Positions 35,247 to 47,645 of a stretch of DNA of 64,000 nucleotides are shown piece by piece; the stretch's first letter is position 1, and every line of letters starts with the position of its first letter. A program made the translations under genes and the position numbers. The DNA is from Castanea sativa (lineage: Eukaryota; Streptophyta; Magnoliopsida; Fagales; Fagaceae), in assembly GCF_040712315.1 (NCBI RefSeq), contig NC_134018.1:5105001-5169000 (forward strand). Direction: 5' to 3'. The notes below the pieces were generated by a model. That model made no database searches. It was not told the DNA's origin and was given only the letters and a program-made list of their open reading frames with translations.

Positions 35247-36851
35247 TGATGATGCCGAAAATCGTCAGTAAATCACACGGTCCTCACACGCTCCAAACAG
35301 CACATGCACAACACCAAAAAGAAGTCCTCAAGAGAGTACTGGTGTGGTACCGGCCAAATACCCTCCAAAGATTATGTTAGAAAACTATCACCACTCTAGA
35401 GTGCCAGAGCTGGGGTGTATTATGCGTACCTTAGTTTCTGAGGGCTTTGGGTTTTTATAGTAGTGGGAACCGACCTCGGTTCCTTAGCCAAGGGGGATAT
35501 TTCCTTATAGGGAAGATCTTCATAAATGTGTGTAATTTACGAGATCCTTTCCATATAGAGGTTCTGTTGACAAGGGTTAGTTATGGAGCATAAGTCTTTT
35601 CCTTTTGGAGTTCCTTGAGGGCTAATCAACTCATGTGGGTGTCACATGGCACTGCCACCGTCCACTCCGTACCTGTCCACATCCTACTCGTTAACGAGGT
35701 TAATCCGTCCATTAACTACGTGTTAGGACATATGTGTTTCACTTGTTTAGAACATATGTCATTCATTATTTATGTAATTGGCTAATCCTTTGTCAAAACG
35801 CACTTTACTTGTAAGTGGGTAGATTTAGGATGAGGTTAATGCTTCAAGAAACAAGGTTTCAAGATCAAGTGTTAAAGCCATGCAAGTCTGTCCAAGAAAC
35901 AAGTTAAGAAGTGCTCTTCATTAAAGCTCGACAACTGCATTTATTGAGCTTTAAGAAGCTATTTTAGCCCCGAGGCTCGACAGCTGCTCGACAACACCTC
36001 GACACTTGTAGTTGTCGAGATTTAAGAAAAACAGATTCCTAGTTCTGTTTTAACTCTAACCCGTGGATGTGTCTTTGGGCCTTCTTTTCTCCTAACCATA
36101 GACATATAAAAGAATTATTTTTAGGGCCGTCAAAGTGTGGCAAGTTGCACAAGCATTGAGAATTCCTTGTTCATGCAAATTGTAACTTGAAACGAAGTTC
36201 TTGCCCTAGTTCATCTCTCTTGTGAAGAAGTTGCTGTGTGTTTGCACTGTAGAGTTTTGTAATCAAGCATCTTCTTGATCTTTATCGTGTGGATGAATTG
36301 AAGAACTTTACAACTAACAAATCTTCTCTAGTTGGTGATTGAAGTCGCGTACTAGGATCCGCGCAATTGGTTAGTCACGTAGTTGGGAGTCGTGCATTGA
36401 AAGGAGAAACCGTCACTATAGAACAAGTCCAATTGGGTATTGGGGTAAGGGTTCAACTGTAGGTTGGTAAGGTACTTGGGATTCCTTTACTTGTAACCGC
36501 TTGTTGTGATAATAGTGAAGTTTCAGGAGTGGTGACCTTAAATTCACCCGGTGGGGTTTTTGCCGTGTAAGTTTTCCCCATTTGTAAACAAATCACTGTG
36601 TCATTTACTTTCCGCTGCATACTTTAGTTTATTGGTGATTTGTTTATGCTACCACGCGTTTGCATGTTAATTTGATTAATTAATAAACTTGGCTAATTAA
36701 TTAATTAATCCATCACAAGGGGTCAATACGTTTTTGGCCTATCACTACATGTGTCATCGTGTTACCTCCTTTCTTCATCCATCATCCTAGTGCAGCTGTC
36801 CAAGGTGGTTTATGTAAAATCTGACCATCCATCTTAATTTTATCCCCTTCT
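35247..36851 (-). repeat. Tat element 3' LTR, split by a solo LTR
   Basis: It starts TGATGATGCC and ends CCCCTTCT, where the partner LTR has CCCCTTCA. Without the nested 1,028 bp (element plus TSD) it is about 577 bp. The 5' LTR is 533 bp because of a ~43-bp gap near 45955. Confidence 0.85.
35722..36744 (+). mobile_element. Solo LTR (1,023 bp) nested in the Tat 3' LTR
   Basis: It begins TGTTAGGACATATG and ends TTTTGGCCTATCA (TG...CA). Flanks CTACG (35717-35721) and CTACA (36745-36749) are a 5-bp TSD with one mismatch. The other Tat LTR gives the empty site (AACTACACGTGTCG). The same family occurs inverted at 50692-51711 with nearly equal length. Confidence 0.88.
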
Positions 36852-37044
36852 GCTGCCCCTTCACTCTATGGGTCCGTCGCAATACTTACTAGACAGATCC
36901 GCAGAGTGACAGTTTCAACACAACTTGTTAGGAGAGGTCTTGATTAGACAGGCTAGTTTGACGCATTTAATGCGGTAGGGGCACGTGGCACGTTCCTATT
37001 GGTTAATCGCCTGTACCAAAGTGTCCCTTCATCTTCCATGCCGT

Positions 37045-37046
<2 letters not shown>

Positions 37047-37101
<55 letters not shown>
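37047..37101. promoter_or_regulatory. (CT)n-(TA)n tract, possible promoter of the antisense ORF
   Basis: A CT run (37047-37083) leads into a TA run (to 37101) about 290 bp before the antisense ORF start, in the plus direction. A TA run of this kind could act as a TATA box, with a pyrimidine-rich patch upstream. The role is inferred from position. Confidence 0.4.
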
Positions 37102-37387
37102 CCATGGCTTGCCTTTCTCATTTTTACTTTTTGCAAATCTTCAGAGCCAGAGCGTTACCGTTTACTTTCCATTTCAGTGTTTCTTTTTTCATCGCACCTT
37201 GGAGGTCGTCCACCAGCTTGGTTCGTTAACTAACTCGTGACCGTCTTTCCTTCACACCGTCAACTAGTAAGTACCCATTGCCTCTTACTTTTAATTTCGT
37301 TTATTTAGCTTAAATGTTGTTAGTCCGTCACCTTTCATAGACCTGTAGAGAGTTTTAGGAGTTTTACCTGTCACGTGTAGGTGACAA

Positions 37388-39539
37388 ATGTCTAGTAAGG
37401 CATCGAGTGAACAATCGTGTGTCCGCGAAGGAGCGGGCTACGATAAGGTGTTTCCATCAGGTCAGGGAGACCCTGGCACCTCAAGCAATGAAAGGGTTCC
37501 ATTAGCCAACTCACTATCCATAGAGGAGGATGAGGAACAGGATGAGGACGGGTCTAAGGGTGATTCAAACGACGATCTAAATGGTGTCGACCCCCTATTC
37601 AATCTGTCATAAGTCTTGATGGATGATCAATGACTTTGTCTCTTCCATCAAACAAACACATTTTAATATACTTAGGGAGAAGTATCAGATACCCGTCCAC
37701 GTACCCATCCGTCTACCTTTCCAGTGAAAAAAAATGTTACTATAGGGGCCTTGAAGATGTCGGAGTGTATGAGCAGATGTTGAAAGCAGGACTGTGATTC
37801 CCTTTGAGCGCTCTTCACCATCGTCTTCTCCAATATTTAGGGCTGGCTGTCACCCAGATCTCTCCAAACGCTTGGAGGGTCTTTTTGGGTGTAGAGGTCT
37901 TATATGGGGTTATGTCTAATGGAGTGCGCCAGTTGACAGTGGAGGAGTTCTTCCATTGCTACCATCCATCCGAGATTACCCAATCCAGAGGGATGCATAG
38001 TTTCCTACCGAGGAGTCCATTGCTTAGGTTAGATTGCGAGACCTTGGATTCCAACAGGAACTGGAAGAGCTGATATTTTTTCATCCAGGGGGACGATTGG
38101 ATGTGTCACCTTGATGACCAGGAATACATGCCTGTGGACAAGACCTGGGGTATAATGCCCTCGTCTGGAAGGTGTCCTTCTATCTCGACTTAAGTTCTTT
38201 AATTTTTGTTAAATCATTCTAACTATCTCTTTTTGTAGCTCGTGACTATCCAGAAGTTACCCTTGAGCAGTGGAGTTCCCTGGAAAAGATCTTTAGGACC
38301 ACTGAGTTGTCGGAGAGGACGTGGGCTAAGTTGGTCACTTTAGACACTCTCTACTGGTACTGTGACGGCCCGAAACCAACAGTTGCTGCCCGTTGCTACG
38401 ACGCACGAGTGCGCAAACGTAAGTCTATTGCCCAATGTATGTCTTTATTTGTTTTAGTTGACTATCTGATTCTTACTAGTCCATTTTTATGCAGAATGGA
38501 AGATAGCAAGAGAAAAGCCTACATTAAGCAGCAGGCTGCTGCTAAGAAAAAACAAAAGGGGAGCTTTCCTCCTAAGACGGGTCTAGCTCACCTATCCACC
38601 AAAAGGTAGCCGTCCGAAAAATTGGACCGTCAGGCTAAAAAGCCTAAGGTGGTGACGGGACTAGCTGCTGGGCAAACTTTCGGACCGTTCAAGTTGCCCC
38701 CCAAGCTCAGTCCCGGGAAGGGTAAGGGCTTGATGGTTAGCCTAGATCCCGTCAAGGAGAAACCACCTGTCCTCCTTCGTGAGGATTCTCAATATGCCCT
38801 TAAGCAGATCACATCCATTATCAAGGATGAGGATTATGAGGATTTGAGCAACCATGCCACTGAAGCTCTGGGGGAGATGGGTCTGTTTGACCTTGCACAG
38901 GTTTGTATCCGTCTCAATACCTTTCTGTCGTATTTGATTGTTACTTTCCTCACCTTTAGTTTGTGGTGGCTGCAGGGTGTCTTAATGATGAAGGGGTTGA
39001 TGGAGCGTTGCCTTTCACATGAGATGGCATTGGAGTGTGTTCGTGCAAAGGCAAAAGCGACGGAGGAGGAGCTAACGGAACTGAAGGCTTGGAAGGTTCG
39101 TCAAGACAAAAGGCTCAAGGCGTCGGAGCAACACTGGGGTGAGTTGGAGAGACAAGTTGAAGAGCTGGGAAAGGTTCTTAAGGATAAGGAGGATAGTCTC
39201 TGTTGGGAAAAAGTGGATGCTATTTAAGAGTATCGTGATTCAAACACTCTTCTAAGTGAATTGGGCACCTCCTTTGCCGGCGGTTTTGATGACTACCTTT
39301 GTTAAGTCAAGGCATCTTTCTCAGACTTGAACCTTTCTCATATCACCATAGACCCCGAAGGTCAGACTCCAGCCCGTCCCGTTGACACTAAAGGAACCGA
39401 CGAGCTTTTTGGCGACAATTCCAACCCCGAGCTTTAAAGCGACGGGGAGGCTCAGAAAGCTAATGAGAAGAAGTCCATTAAGGATGGCACCGGTTAGCCC
39501 GAACCAGTTGAAAAGGAGACCCCGGTTGCCCAGCAGTAG
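37388..39539 (+). pseudogene. Antisense, intron-containing ORF of the Tat element (putative gypsy-type transposon protein)
   Basis: It lies opposite to gag-pol. It starts MSSKASSEQS with an acidic patch (EEDEEQDEDG). Further segments match the 'putative gypsy type transposon' family found as antisense ORFs in Tat elements: GLAVTQISPNAWRVFLGVEVLYGV (about 37845-37910), DDWMCHLDDQEYMPVDKTWGIMP (about 38093-38160) and ERTWAKLVTLDTLYWYCDGP (38313-38370). Introns are suggested at about 38171-38239 (ends TTTTTGTAG), 38419-38494 (starts GTAAGT, ends TGCAG) and about 38901-38976 (ends CTGCAG). The C-terminal part (38990-39227) is a charged coiled coil. Stops near 37611, 37790 and 38070, plus frame breaks, inactivate it. 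The biochemical function of this family is not known. Confidence 0.75.
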
Positions 39540-39789
39540 TTTCTTTTTGTTTTGTGTATCTTGTTTTTCTTCTTTTTCTAATGTAAAGGTGCTTGGGACG
39601 ATATTTTTTCAGTTTAATTGTTGTCTATTGCTTTTTTAAAAATTTTTATGTAGACATTCCCCTACACGGGTTCTTATAATGTTTTGGTTTTATGCTGTAT
39701 TTGCAATGTATTCGTTTATTTGGACTTAACTTTTGCAGGTTGACTCTTATAATGAAACTGTCAGCTTTGAGGCTTAAATTAGATATCAA

Positions 39790-40270
39790 CCATCTCTCTA
39801 GGGTATACCCATCCTTCTAGTGGACTTGAATATAAGTCATCCACTTAGGATGAACCCGTCCACTTGGTGGATTTGAATGTAAGTCATCCACTTAGGATGA
39901 ACCCGTCCTTTTGGTGGACTTGGATGTGTGTAACCCACTTAGGATGAACCTGTCCACTTGGTGGACTTAAATATAAGTCATCTACTTAGGGTGTACTCGT
40001 CCACCTGGTGAACTTGAATATAAGTCATCCTCTTAGGATGAACCTATCCACTTGGTGGATTTGAATGTAAGTCATCCACATAGGATGAACCCGTCCACTT
40101 GGTGGACTTGGCTGTATGTCGCCCACTTAGGACGAGCCCGTCCACTTGGTGAACTTGAATATAAGTCATCCACTTAGGATGAGCCCGTCCACTTGGTGGA
40201 CTTAAATATAAGTCATCCATTTAGGATGAACCTGTCCACCTTATGGACTTTGTCAATATAGCTCATCCCT
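39790..40270. repeat. 47-bp tandem repeat array, about ten copies
   Basis: CACTTAGGATGAACCCGTC and CACTTGGTGGACTTGAATATAAGT recur with 46-48 bp spacing (for example starts near 39844, 39891, 39938, 39984, 40031, 40078). It lies between integrase and the antisense ORF, the hypervariable 3' region where Tat elements are known to generate tandem repeats. Confidence 0.9.
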
Positions 40271-40519
40271 TTGAGATAAATTGTCGACTTTGTGGACTTA
40301 GCGGTCCTTTTATTTTATGGACTTGATAAATATAACTCAGTAGACATATGCAACATGTTATGAATAACTCCTCTTATTGTGGTAAACATGCAAGTAGAAA
40401 TTGTTTTTTCAAAAATAAAATTACCCCTTGGGTCTCAAAAAGTATTGTAAAAAACTAAAAAAATTTGGAAAATAGAAATAAACTGGATGATGAGGAGTGC
40501 CATTGCTTGTGATCTTAGT

Positions 40520-41730
40520 CTATTGGTAGTACTTCTTTAGGTGCTCTACGTTCCATGGATGGTGCAGCTTCTTTTCGTCCAGTGTCTCGAGGTGGTAGGT
40601 GCTCTTCTTGTGCCATGATGCGATTTTGTACAGTCCTTCCCAATTAGGTCCTATCTTCCCTTGAGAGGGGTCTTTGGTGGCACTCGTCACTTTTCTCAAG
40701 ACGAGGTCTCCCACCTAGAAGTCCCTGTGTTTCACCCTGGAGTTGTAGTGCTTGGCCATCAGGTTTTGGTACTACGCTAACCTCTGTTCAGCCGTCACTC
40801 TGACCTCATCCACCATGTCGAGCTGTAGGCGCATTACCTCATCGTTCCTCTCCTCGTCATGGTTTTCTATTTTGTAGCTTGCGAGTCCTACCTTAGCAGG
40901 GATGACCGCCTCACTCCCATACGCAAGCCAAAACGGTGTCTTTGTTGTAGGTGTCCTTGTCGTCGTCTTGTATGCCCATAGCACGTTTGGCAATTCTTCT
41001 GGCTAGATACCTTTCGCTCCCTCGAGCCGAGTCTTGATGATTTTCAGCAAGGATCGGTTTGTGACCTTAACCTGCTCGTTGGCCTGAGGGTGTGCGGGCA
41101 ATGAATAGTGGTTCTTGATACCAAGCTGTGAGCAAAAGTCTCTAAATACGTCGTTATCGAACTGCTTCCTGTTGTTCGAAACTAGGACTCTAGGTATACT
41201 GTACCTGCAAATGATGTTTCTGCATACACTCTTCTCCGTGATAGTAGCCAGGGTTTCGACCTCTACACATTTGGTGAAATAATCTATATCAATTAGTAGG
41301 AATTTTAGCTACCTAATTACTGTAGGAAAAGGTCTCATGATATCCAGCCCCCATTGAGCGAAAGGCTATGGGGCCGTCATTGGGGTGAGCTCCTCCGTTG
41401 GTTGTCTGATGAGGTTGCCAAATCTTTGACACTTGTTGTACGTATATCTGCGCATCCTATTACATGGTGGGCCAATAGTACTCGGCCTTAATCAGCTTGT
41501 GAACTAAGGATTGCGATCCTAAGTGGTTCTTGCACACTCCTTCGTGGACCTCTCTCTGCTTCCTCAGGGATAAGGCATCTCAGGTACGGGCGGGAGAAAC
41601 CTCTCTTGTACAAGACGCCTTTGATTAATACGAATCGTGCTGCGTAGACCCTCAACTTCCTTCCAGCTTCCTTATCGTCAGGCAAAACACCGTCCTTTAG
41701 GTAGGGATGATTGGTGTCATCCAATTATTC
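40520..41730 (-). pseudogene. Tat element integrase region (broken)
   Basis: The N-terminal side shows VYAARFVLIKGVLYKRGFSRPYLRCL (about 41665-41580), the segment before the HHCC zinc finger. The C-terminal side has LWAYKTTTRTPTTKTPFWLAYGSEAVIP (about 40985-40900) and VGDLVLRKV with NWEGLYKI and NVEHLKKYY (40714-40520), the usual end of Tat integrases. The catalytic core in between (41000-41500) is recognisable only in pieces and contains stops. It would insert the cDNA into chromosomes. Confidence 0.8.
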
Positions 41731-41769
41731 TCAGTATCTATCTCCTGCACACTGTCGTTGTTTATTATT

Positions 41770-43380
41770 GGCGGTCGGCTCACTTGTTCTCCTCCCTCTG
41801 GATTTGGACGAATTTGGCACTGAGGCTATGCATCCGACTCTTCATTTGTTCGAGGTACTCCTTCATCCGTTCTCCTCTACAGTCGTAGCTGCCGTTAATC
41901 TGACTGGTGACCACTTAGGAATCACAATGCACAATCATGTATGTGGCCCCTACTGCTTATGCGAGATCCAGTCCTGTTATTAGAGCTTCATACTCAGCCT
42001 TATTGTTTGTTGTGGGGAAGTCAAGTTAGACCATGCACTTAACCTTGTCTCTTTTTGGGCTGCGGAGTACAATACCAACCCCTCTTACATGTTTATTTGA
42101 GGACCCGTTCATGTGGATCAACCATTTGGGGCATCCTTCTGCCCCTTGCCCATCTGTGTGGGTGAATTCACCAATGAAGTCGGCAATAACCTATCCTTTT
42201 ATGGCTGTACGTGGGCGATACTGTATGTCAAACTCGTTTAGCTTGATCGCCCATAGCGCCATACGTCCAGCCATCTCTGGACTGCTCATTGCTCTCTGCA
42301 ATGGCTTCTCTGTTAAAACAACTACAGTGTGGGCCTGGAAGTAGGGTTTGAGCTTACGTTCTGCGGTTACCAACGCAAAGGTGAGCTTTTCTATAGGTGG
42401 GTACCTCTCTTCTGTGCTTCGGAGCGCTTGGCTTGTGAAGTATACGGGTTTCTGGACCTCGTTCTCTTCCTTGACTAAGGCTGTACTAATAGCGGTTGGG
42501 GAGATGGCTACGTAGAGGAACAACTCCTCTCCTAGTTTGGATGGGCTTAGCAAAGGTGGAGAAGAAAGGTATGCCTTCAGTTCTTTGAATGCGTGCTAAC
42601 ATTCAGTCGTCCACTCAAAATCCTTTTTTAATATGTGGAAGAAGGGAAGGCACTTATCCGTTGCTCTCGAAACGAACCTGTTCGATACAACAATCTTACT
42701 GTTCAAACTCTGTACCTCTTTGGTGTTTTTTGGTGGAGCCAACTCCATGATGGCCTGTACCTTGTTCGGGTTGACTTCAATACCTATTTGGGACACCATA
42801 AACCCTAGGAACTTCCCTGCCATTACTCCAAACCCGCACTTGTTCGGATTCAACTTCATGTTATAGTGCCTAAGGGTCTCAAAAGTCTCCTTGAGGTCAT
42901 CTAGGTGGTTGTCCTCCCGTAAGCTTTTCACCCGCATGTCGTCCACGTATACTTCGATGTTCCTCCCAATCTAGTGTGCAAACATCTTGTTCATAAGTCT
43001 TCGGTACATCGCGCTTGCATTCTTGAGGCTGAATGGCATCACCTTATGGTAGAAGAGACCCTGGCTTGTGACGAAAGTGGTCTTTTCCTAGTCAGCTTCG
43101 TCTAGCTTAATCTGGTTGTACCTAGAAAATGCGTCCATGAAACTCAGTAGCTGGTGTCTTGCCGTTGAATTTACCAAGATATCAATCTGGGGAAGTGGGT
43201 AGCTGTCCTTGGGGCACGCCCTGTTCAAGTCCGTAAAATCCACACACATTTTCCACCTTCCGTTGGCTTTTTTGACCATCACCACATTGGCCAGCCAGTC
43301 GAGATAGTACACTTCTTGTATAAATTTTGACTTCTGCAACTTGCGAACCTCCTTTGCTATGGCCTAGTCCTGCTCTTGAG
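41770..43380 (-). pseudogene. Tat element RT, RNase H and additional RNase H (broken)
   Basis: The RT finger/palm begins near 43380 with KANGRWKMCVDFTDLNRACPKDSYPLPQID (43280-43190). It continues to the catalytic box VYVDDM (about 42955-42935) with both Asp present. The linker and RNase H segment ERYPPIEKLTFALVTAERKLKPYF lies at 42410-42330. Farther left a second RNase H-like unit appears: RGVGIVLRSP, NNKAEYEALI and GATYMIVHCDS (42085-41895). This is the archetypal additional RNase H of Tat elements. Several Trp-type positions are TAG or TGA and short frames are separated by stops. Confidence 0.85.
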
Positions 43381-43499
43381 TGAACACCCGCTTCGTCTGG
43401 TGGATGAGAGGGAAAGAGGGCAATACGTTTAGCTTGTGGACTATGACCAAAGCGTCGATTCCGGGCATGTCTTCGTGGGTCCAGGCGAAGTCATCCTAG

Positions 43500-44180
43500 T
43501 TTTTCCTTAGAAATGATATTAAGGCCTAACGAACTGGCGGGCTAACGAGTGTACCTATTTTTGTCGTTTGTACAGGCTTAGAGATGATTAGGAGCACCTT
43601 TTCCAACCCTTCCACCAGTTCTGCCACTGGTCACTGTTCTTCAATGCACATTGTTGACAAATGGTCGTCCATTTCTAACATGGCGATGTAACATTCATGC
43701 GCTACTACTTGATCTCCAGGTACTTCTCCTACCCCGTACTCGGTGGGGAACTTCATCATTAGGTGATAAGTGGATGTCACGGTCTTCCAAGCATTTAGGG
43801 TCGGGCGGCCCAAGATGGCATTGTATGTAGATGAACAGTCCATAACCAGGAATGTAATGTCCCTGGTGATCTGTTAAGGATAATCGCCGACGGTTACAGA
43901 TAACATGACCGCGCCGAGTGGGTACACTTTTTTTCCTCCGAATCCGACGAAAGGTGCGCTAGTTGGGATTAACTATTCTCTCCCAACCCTTATTTGTTGG
44001 AAGGCCGGGTAGTATAGTATATTGGCGGATCTCCCGTTATCAACCAAGACCCTGTGAGTGCTTTAGTCCCCGATTCGTATGCTTACGACAAGCACGTCAT
44101 CGTGTGGATGATGGAGGTGTCGAACGTCTTCCTCTGAGAACCCTATTACAGGGTTATCGATGCGCGCCATTTTTAGGGCC
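43500..44180 (-). pseudogene. Tat element aspartic protease region
   Basis: The active-site region reads HRVLVDNGRSANILYY (about 44060-44012); Asp is kept, but the next two residues are Asn-Gly instead of Thr/Ser-Gly. The typical trailing segment [22 protein letters not shown] (43820-43750) is intact, as is a conserved ECYIAML near 43695. Confidence 0.75.
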
Positions 44181-44299
44181 AAACCCATCAACTAAATGTT
44201 CTGAACCATTCGAAGGTAGGTCTTTCGTGCCTTCTTGGTCAAACAGGGAATTGCGGTGCCCTTTACAATCGTCCGTATCTCCTCTATGGGCAGTTTAGG

Positions 44300-45611
44300 G
44301 CGCTCGGTTTCCTACCGGGGGCCCTGCTTTTGAGGCTAGTTTGTCTTCTCTTTGCTTACGAACCTTTGCAATTTCCCTTGTTTGATCAAGGCTTCTATTT
44401 GCTACTTCAAATCATAGCATTTAGACGTATCGTGACCATGGTCTTAATGGAAGTGGTAGTACTTGTCCTAGGACCTCTTGTTGGGGTCACCTTTCAGCTT
44501 ACTAGGAAACTTCATCTTTGATCTACATGAGCACCTGATCGATGGGGACGTTTAATGGGGTGAAGTTTGCAAATCTTCCCGTGGGGGGCTTGGAGCGTCT
44601 ATCCTCTCGCCTGTCTCCTGTTCTTGTGGCCTTCCGTCCCCTTTCTTGTTGTGTTTATTTTGGTCTCTCTTTCTTCCTGGGCTTCTCCTTCTGCACAAGT
44701 AGCGCGTCTTCTGCATTCATGCATTTGGTAGCCCTATAAAGTACATTCGACATGGTCTTCGAGTCGTTCTTGTAAAGGGGAAACAAAAACTTCCCCTTCC
44801 ATAATCCATTGGTGAATGCGGCCACGAGTATCTTGTCGTTAGCTTCATCAATCGAGAGGGCCTCTTTGTTAAAGCAGGTGATGTAAGACCTTAGCGTCTC
44901 ATCCTCTTATTGCTTAATGTTCATCATACATGTGGTTGCCTTCTTGTGTCTGTATCCCCTAATAAAGTGCGAGGCAAACTGGGCGCTTAATTCCTTGAAC
45001 TTACTGATGGAGTTCAGCGTCAACTTGCTATACCAAACTCTTGTAGGTCCCCTAAATGTTGTGGGGAAAGCCCTGCACATGATCTCGTCTGCTACGCCTT
45101 ACAGGTGCATTAGTGTCTTGAAGGTCTCCAAGTGGTCCAAGGGATCCCTTGACCCGTCATAGGCTTCTACTTGCGGCATACAGAACTTCGACGGGAGAGG
45201 GAAAGAAGTAACTAGTGCAGTGAATGGCGAATCCATCTGGTGCATTAGTTCATCGAGGTCACTTGACACCCTGTCTCTGAAGGCATTCATCATCAGGTCC
45301 ATTTGTTCCCTTATCATTTGCATATCTGCGACCAGGTTTGGGGGGGCGATATCTGTGGCCGTCGGCGTACTCACAACGTTGCTGCCTTCTAACCCATCCC
45401 TATTCTACCTACCGTTAGCCTATGGAAGGTTGTCGCCCTCCTGCTCCTCTTCTTGATTACAGGTCTCGGCATCCCTTTGGCGTAGTTGCTCTTCTAAGTC
45501 GTGGTTCTACTTGGTGAGGTGTTCAAAGGCCGCGACGATAGTCTGGACCTTTCTCTCCAGGGTTGCGGTACGGGGCACATCTCCTTGGTTGTTATTGGTG
45601 GTGGTTGCCAT
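44300..45611 (-). pseudogene. Tat element gag region (broken)
   Basis: The likely start codon is at 45611 (MATTTNNNQGDVPRTATLERKVQ), just inside the PBS. It continues through a coiled-coil-prone segment and LVADMQMIREQMDLMMNAFRDR (45335-45270). The capsid part has DPLDHLETFKTLMHLQG and RGPTRVWYSKLTLNSIS (45150-45010). A zinc-knuckle trace YYHFHKDHGHDTSKCYDLK lies near 44465-44410. Stops near 45510, 45410, 44915, 44650 and 44530 break it. Confidence 0.8.
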
Positions 45612-45692
45612 CGAGCAAGTAAGCACCATGCAACCTTTTGTCTAAGAACTAGTAGTATGGCTTTCTTATAGTTTCCCACAAACGGCACCAAC

Positions 45693-46225
45693 TGATAATG
45701 CCAAAAATCGTCAGTAAACCACACAGTCCTCGCAGTTTCCAAACAACACTTTCACAACACCAAAAAGAAGTCCTCAAGAGAGTACCGGTGTGGTACTGGT
45801 CAAATACCCTTCGAGGATTAAGTCAGAAAACTATCACCACTCTAGAGTGCCAGAGCTGGGGTGTATTATGCGTACCTTGGTTTTTGAGGACTTTGGCTTT
45901 TTATAGTAGTGGGAACGGACCTCGGTTCCTTGGCAAAGGGGGATATTTCCTTTCTATATAGAGGTTCTGTTGACCGGGGTTAGTCGTGGAGCACAAGTCT
46001 TTTCCTTTCAGAGTTCCTTGAGGGCCAATTAACTCATGTGGGCGTCACGTGGCACTGCCACCATCCACTCCGTATCCGTCCACTTCTTGCTCGTTAACGA
46101 GGTTAATCCATCCACTAACTACACGTGTCGTCGTGTTACCTCCTTTCTTCGTCCGTCACCCTAGTGTAGCTGTCCAAGGTGGTTTCTGTAAAATTTGATC
46201 GTCCATCTTAATTTTATCCCCTTCA
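45693..46225 (-). repeat. Tat element 5' LTR (533 bp)
   Basis: Ends are TGATAATGCC and CCCCTTCA. It is adjacent to the PBS at its left and to the TSD GTCTT at its right. It aligns with the 3' LTR on both sides of the nested solo LTR. Confidence 0.88.
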
Positions 46226-46230
46226 GTCTT

Positions 46231-46452
46231 CTTTCTTCAAGATGCTTGCAGGAAATCCTAGGTTTAAAACATTGCATATATAAAGAATGCAGCTTCACCT
46301 AACTGCAGCAAAATGATGCCAAAGACCAAACTTGTATAAAATAATTACAACTTAGGAGAGAATATATATATATAGCGCAAAAGATGCTCCAAGCTTCCAC
46401 ACAATGCATATATAAGATGCAATATTCGCTTTCAATCTAATCTACTTTCCTC
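46231..46452 (+). promoter_or_regulatory. Proximal promoter and leader of the P450 pseudogene
   Basis: TATATAAG lies at 46409-46416, 37 bp before the ATG, and a longer AT run (TATATATATATAG) at about 46361-46374. The Tat element separates this stub from the former distal promoter at 35.0-35.2 kb. Confidence 0.45.
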
Positions 46453-47645
46453 ATGGAACTCCACGCCTTGTCCTTACCAACACTGTTCACCTTCTTGCTC
46501 TTTACTTTTATGGCAGTTAAACTATGGAAGAGATCCAAAACCAACCACTCAAATTTGAATCTAACCCCAGGGCCATGGAAGCTACCGATTATAGGGAACG
46601 TGCTCCAATTTGTTGGCTCTCCACACCATTTTGCATTAAGAGACATGGCAGTGAGACATGGCCCCCTCATGCACATTGAACTTGGAGAAGTTTCCATCAT
46701 TGTGACTTCATCACCAGAGTTGGCAGAAGAGGTGATGAAAACTTGTGATGTTATCTTTGCATCGAGGCCCAGAGTCACAACTGCAAACATCATCACTTAT
46801 GATTCTACAGACATAGCATTTGCACCATATGGCAATTACTGGAGACAACTACGAAAAATTTGCATGCTAGAGCTTTTAGGTCCAAAACGTGTTAAATCTT
46901 TCAACCAATTAGAGAAGAAGAACTATCAACTCTCATTCGTTGGATTGGTTCAAAGGAAGGGTCTACTATCAATCTTACAGAGAAACTTTTCTCAACGATA
47001 TATGGCATCACTTCAAGGGCTGCCTTTGGTATGAAATTCAATGATCAAGAAAAATTCATCTCTGTTATGAAGGAAACGAGTGAGTTGCTGACTGTAGGTT
47101 TAAATATAGCAGATTTATTTCCCTCTGCTAAACTGCTCCATCTGGTCACTGGGGTAAGGACTAAAATTGAGAGGTTGCATGAAGAATCTGACAGGATTAT
47201 GGAAAACACCACCAATGGACATAAGGAGATCAACGCAACAAGAAAAGCAGATGATGATGCAAGAGTAGAAGATCTCATAGATGTTCTCTTAAAATTTCAG
47301 GAGCATGGTGGTGAGTCAGTGACAGTGAGCTTTCCTTAACTAACAACAACATCAAAGCTGTCATCCTAGTAAGTATATATATACACACACACCTTTTGTT
47401 GACATTATGCTTTTCATACTTCCATAAACTTTTCAAATGCTTTTTTACCTTTATAGAATTTCACACAATAAAAAAGATAAATTTAAAAGCAGGAGAACGG
47501 AATGATAAGATATATTTTCTATCGAGTTTGGAAGTTTATAATATAAATAAAAGTGAAATAAATATATAATTTTTTGTCCTTCATATTTCTTTTTAAAAAT
47601 AAAGATAAAATTGATATTTCACTTTTATTTCATAAAATGGTGTTA

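Larger units (their letters stand above)
35247..46225 (-). mobile_element. Tat-lineage Ty3/Gypsy retrotransposon with TSD
   Basis: LTRs lie at 35247-36851 (3' LTR, enlarged by a nested solo LTR) and 45693-46225 (5' LTR). Perfect 5-bp TSDs GTCTT sit at 35242-35246 and 46226-46230. A PBS like TTGGTGCCGTTTGTGG (minus strand, about 45673-45692) is characteristic of Tat/Ogre elements. Leftward come gag, protease, RT, RNase H, a second (additional) RNase H and integrase. A 47-bp tandem array and an antisense ORF follow before the 3' LTR. The dual RNase H and extra ORF between integrase and LTR are hallmarks of the Tat lineage. Numerous stops make it inactive. Confidence 0.9.

Noticed and set aside
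39790..40270. CRISPR-like array
   Set aside because: Units are joined head to tail without spacers and lie in a Tat retrotransposon 3' region.
41637..44739. Several plus-strand frames of 60-110 aa inside the Tat element
   Set aside because: They are reverse-strand shadows of gag-pol, whose motifs read consistently on the minus strand.
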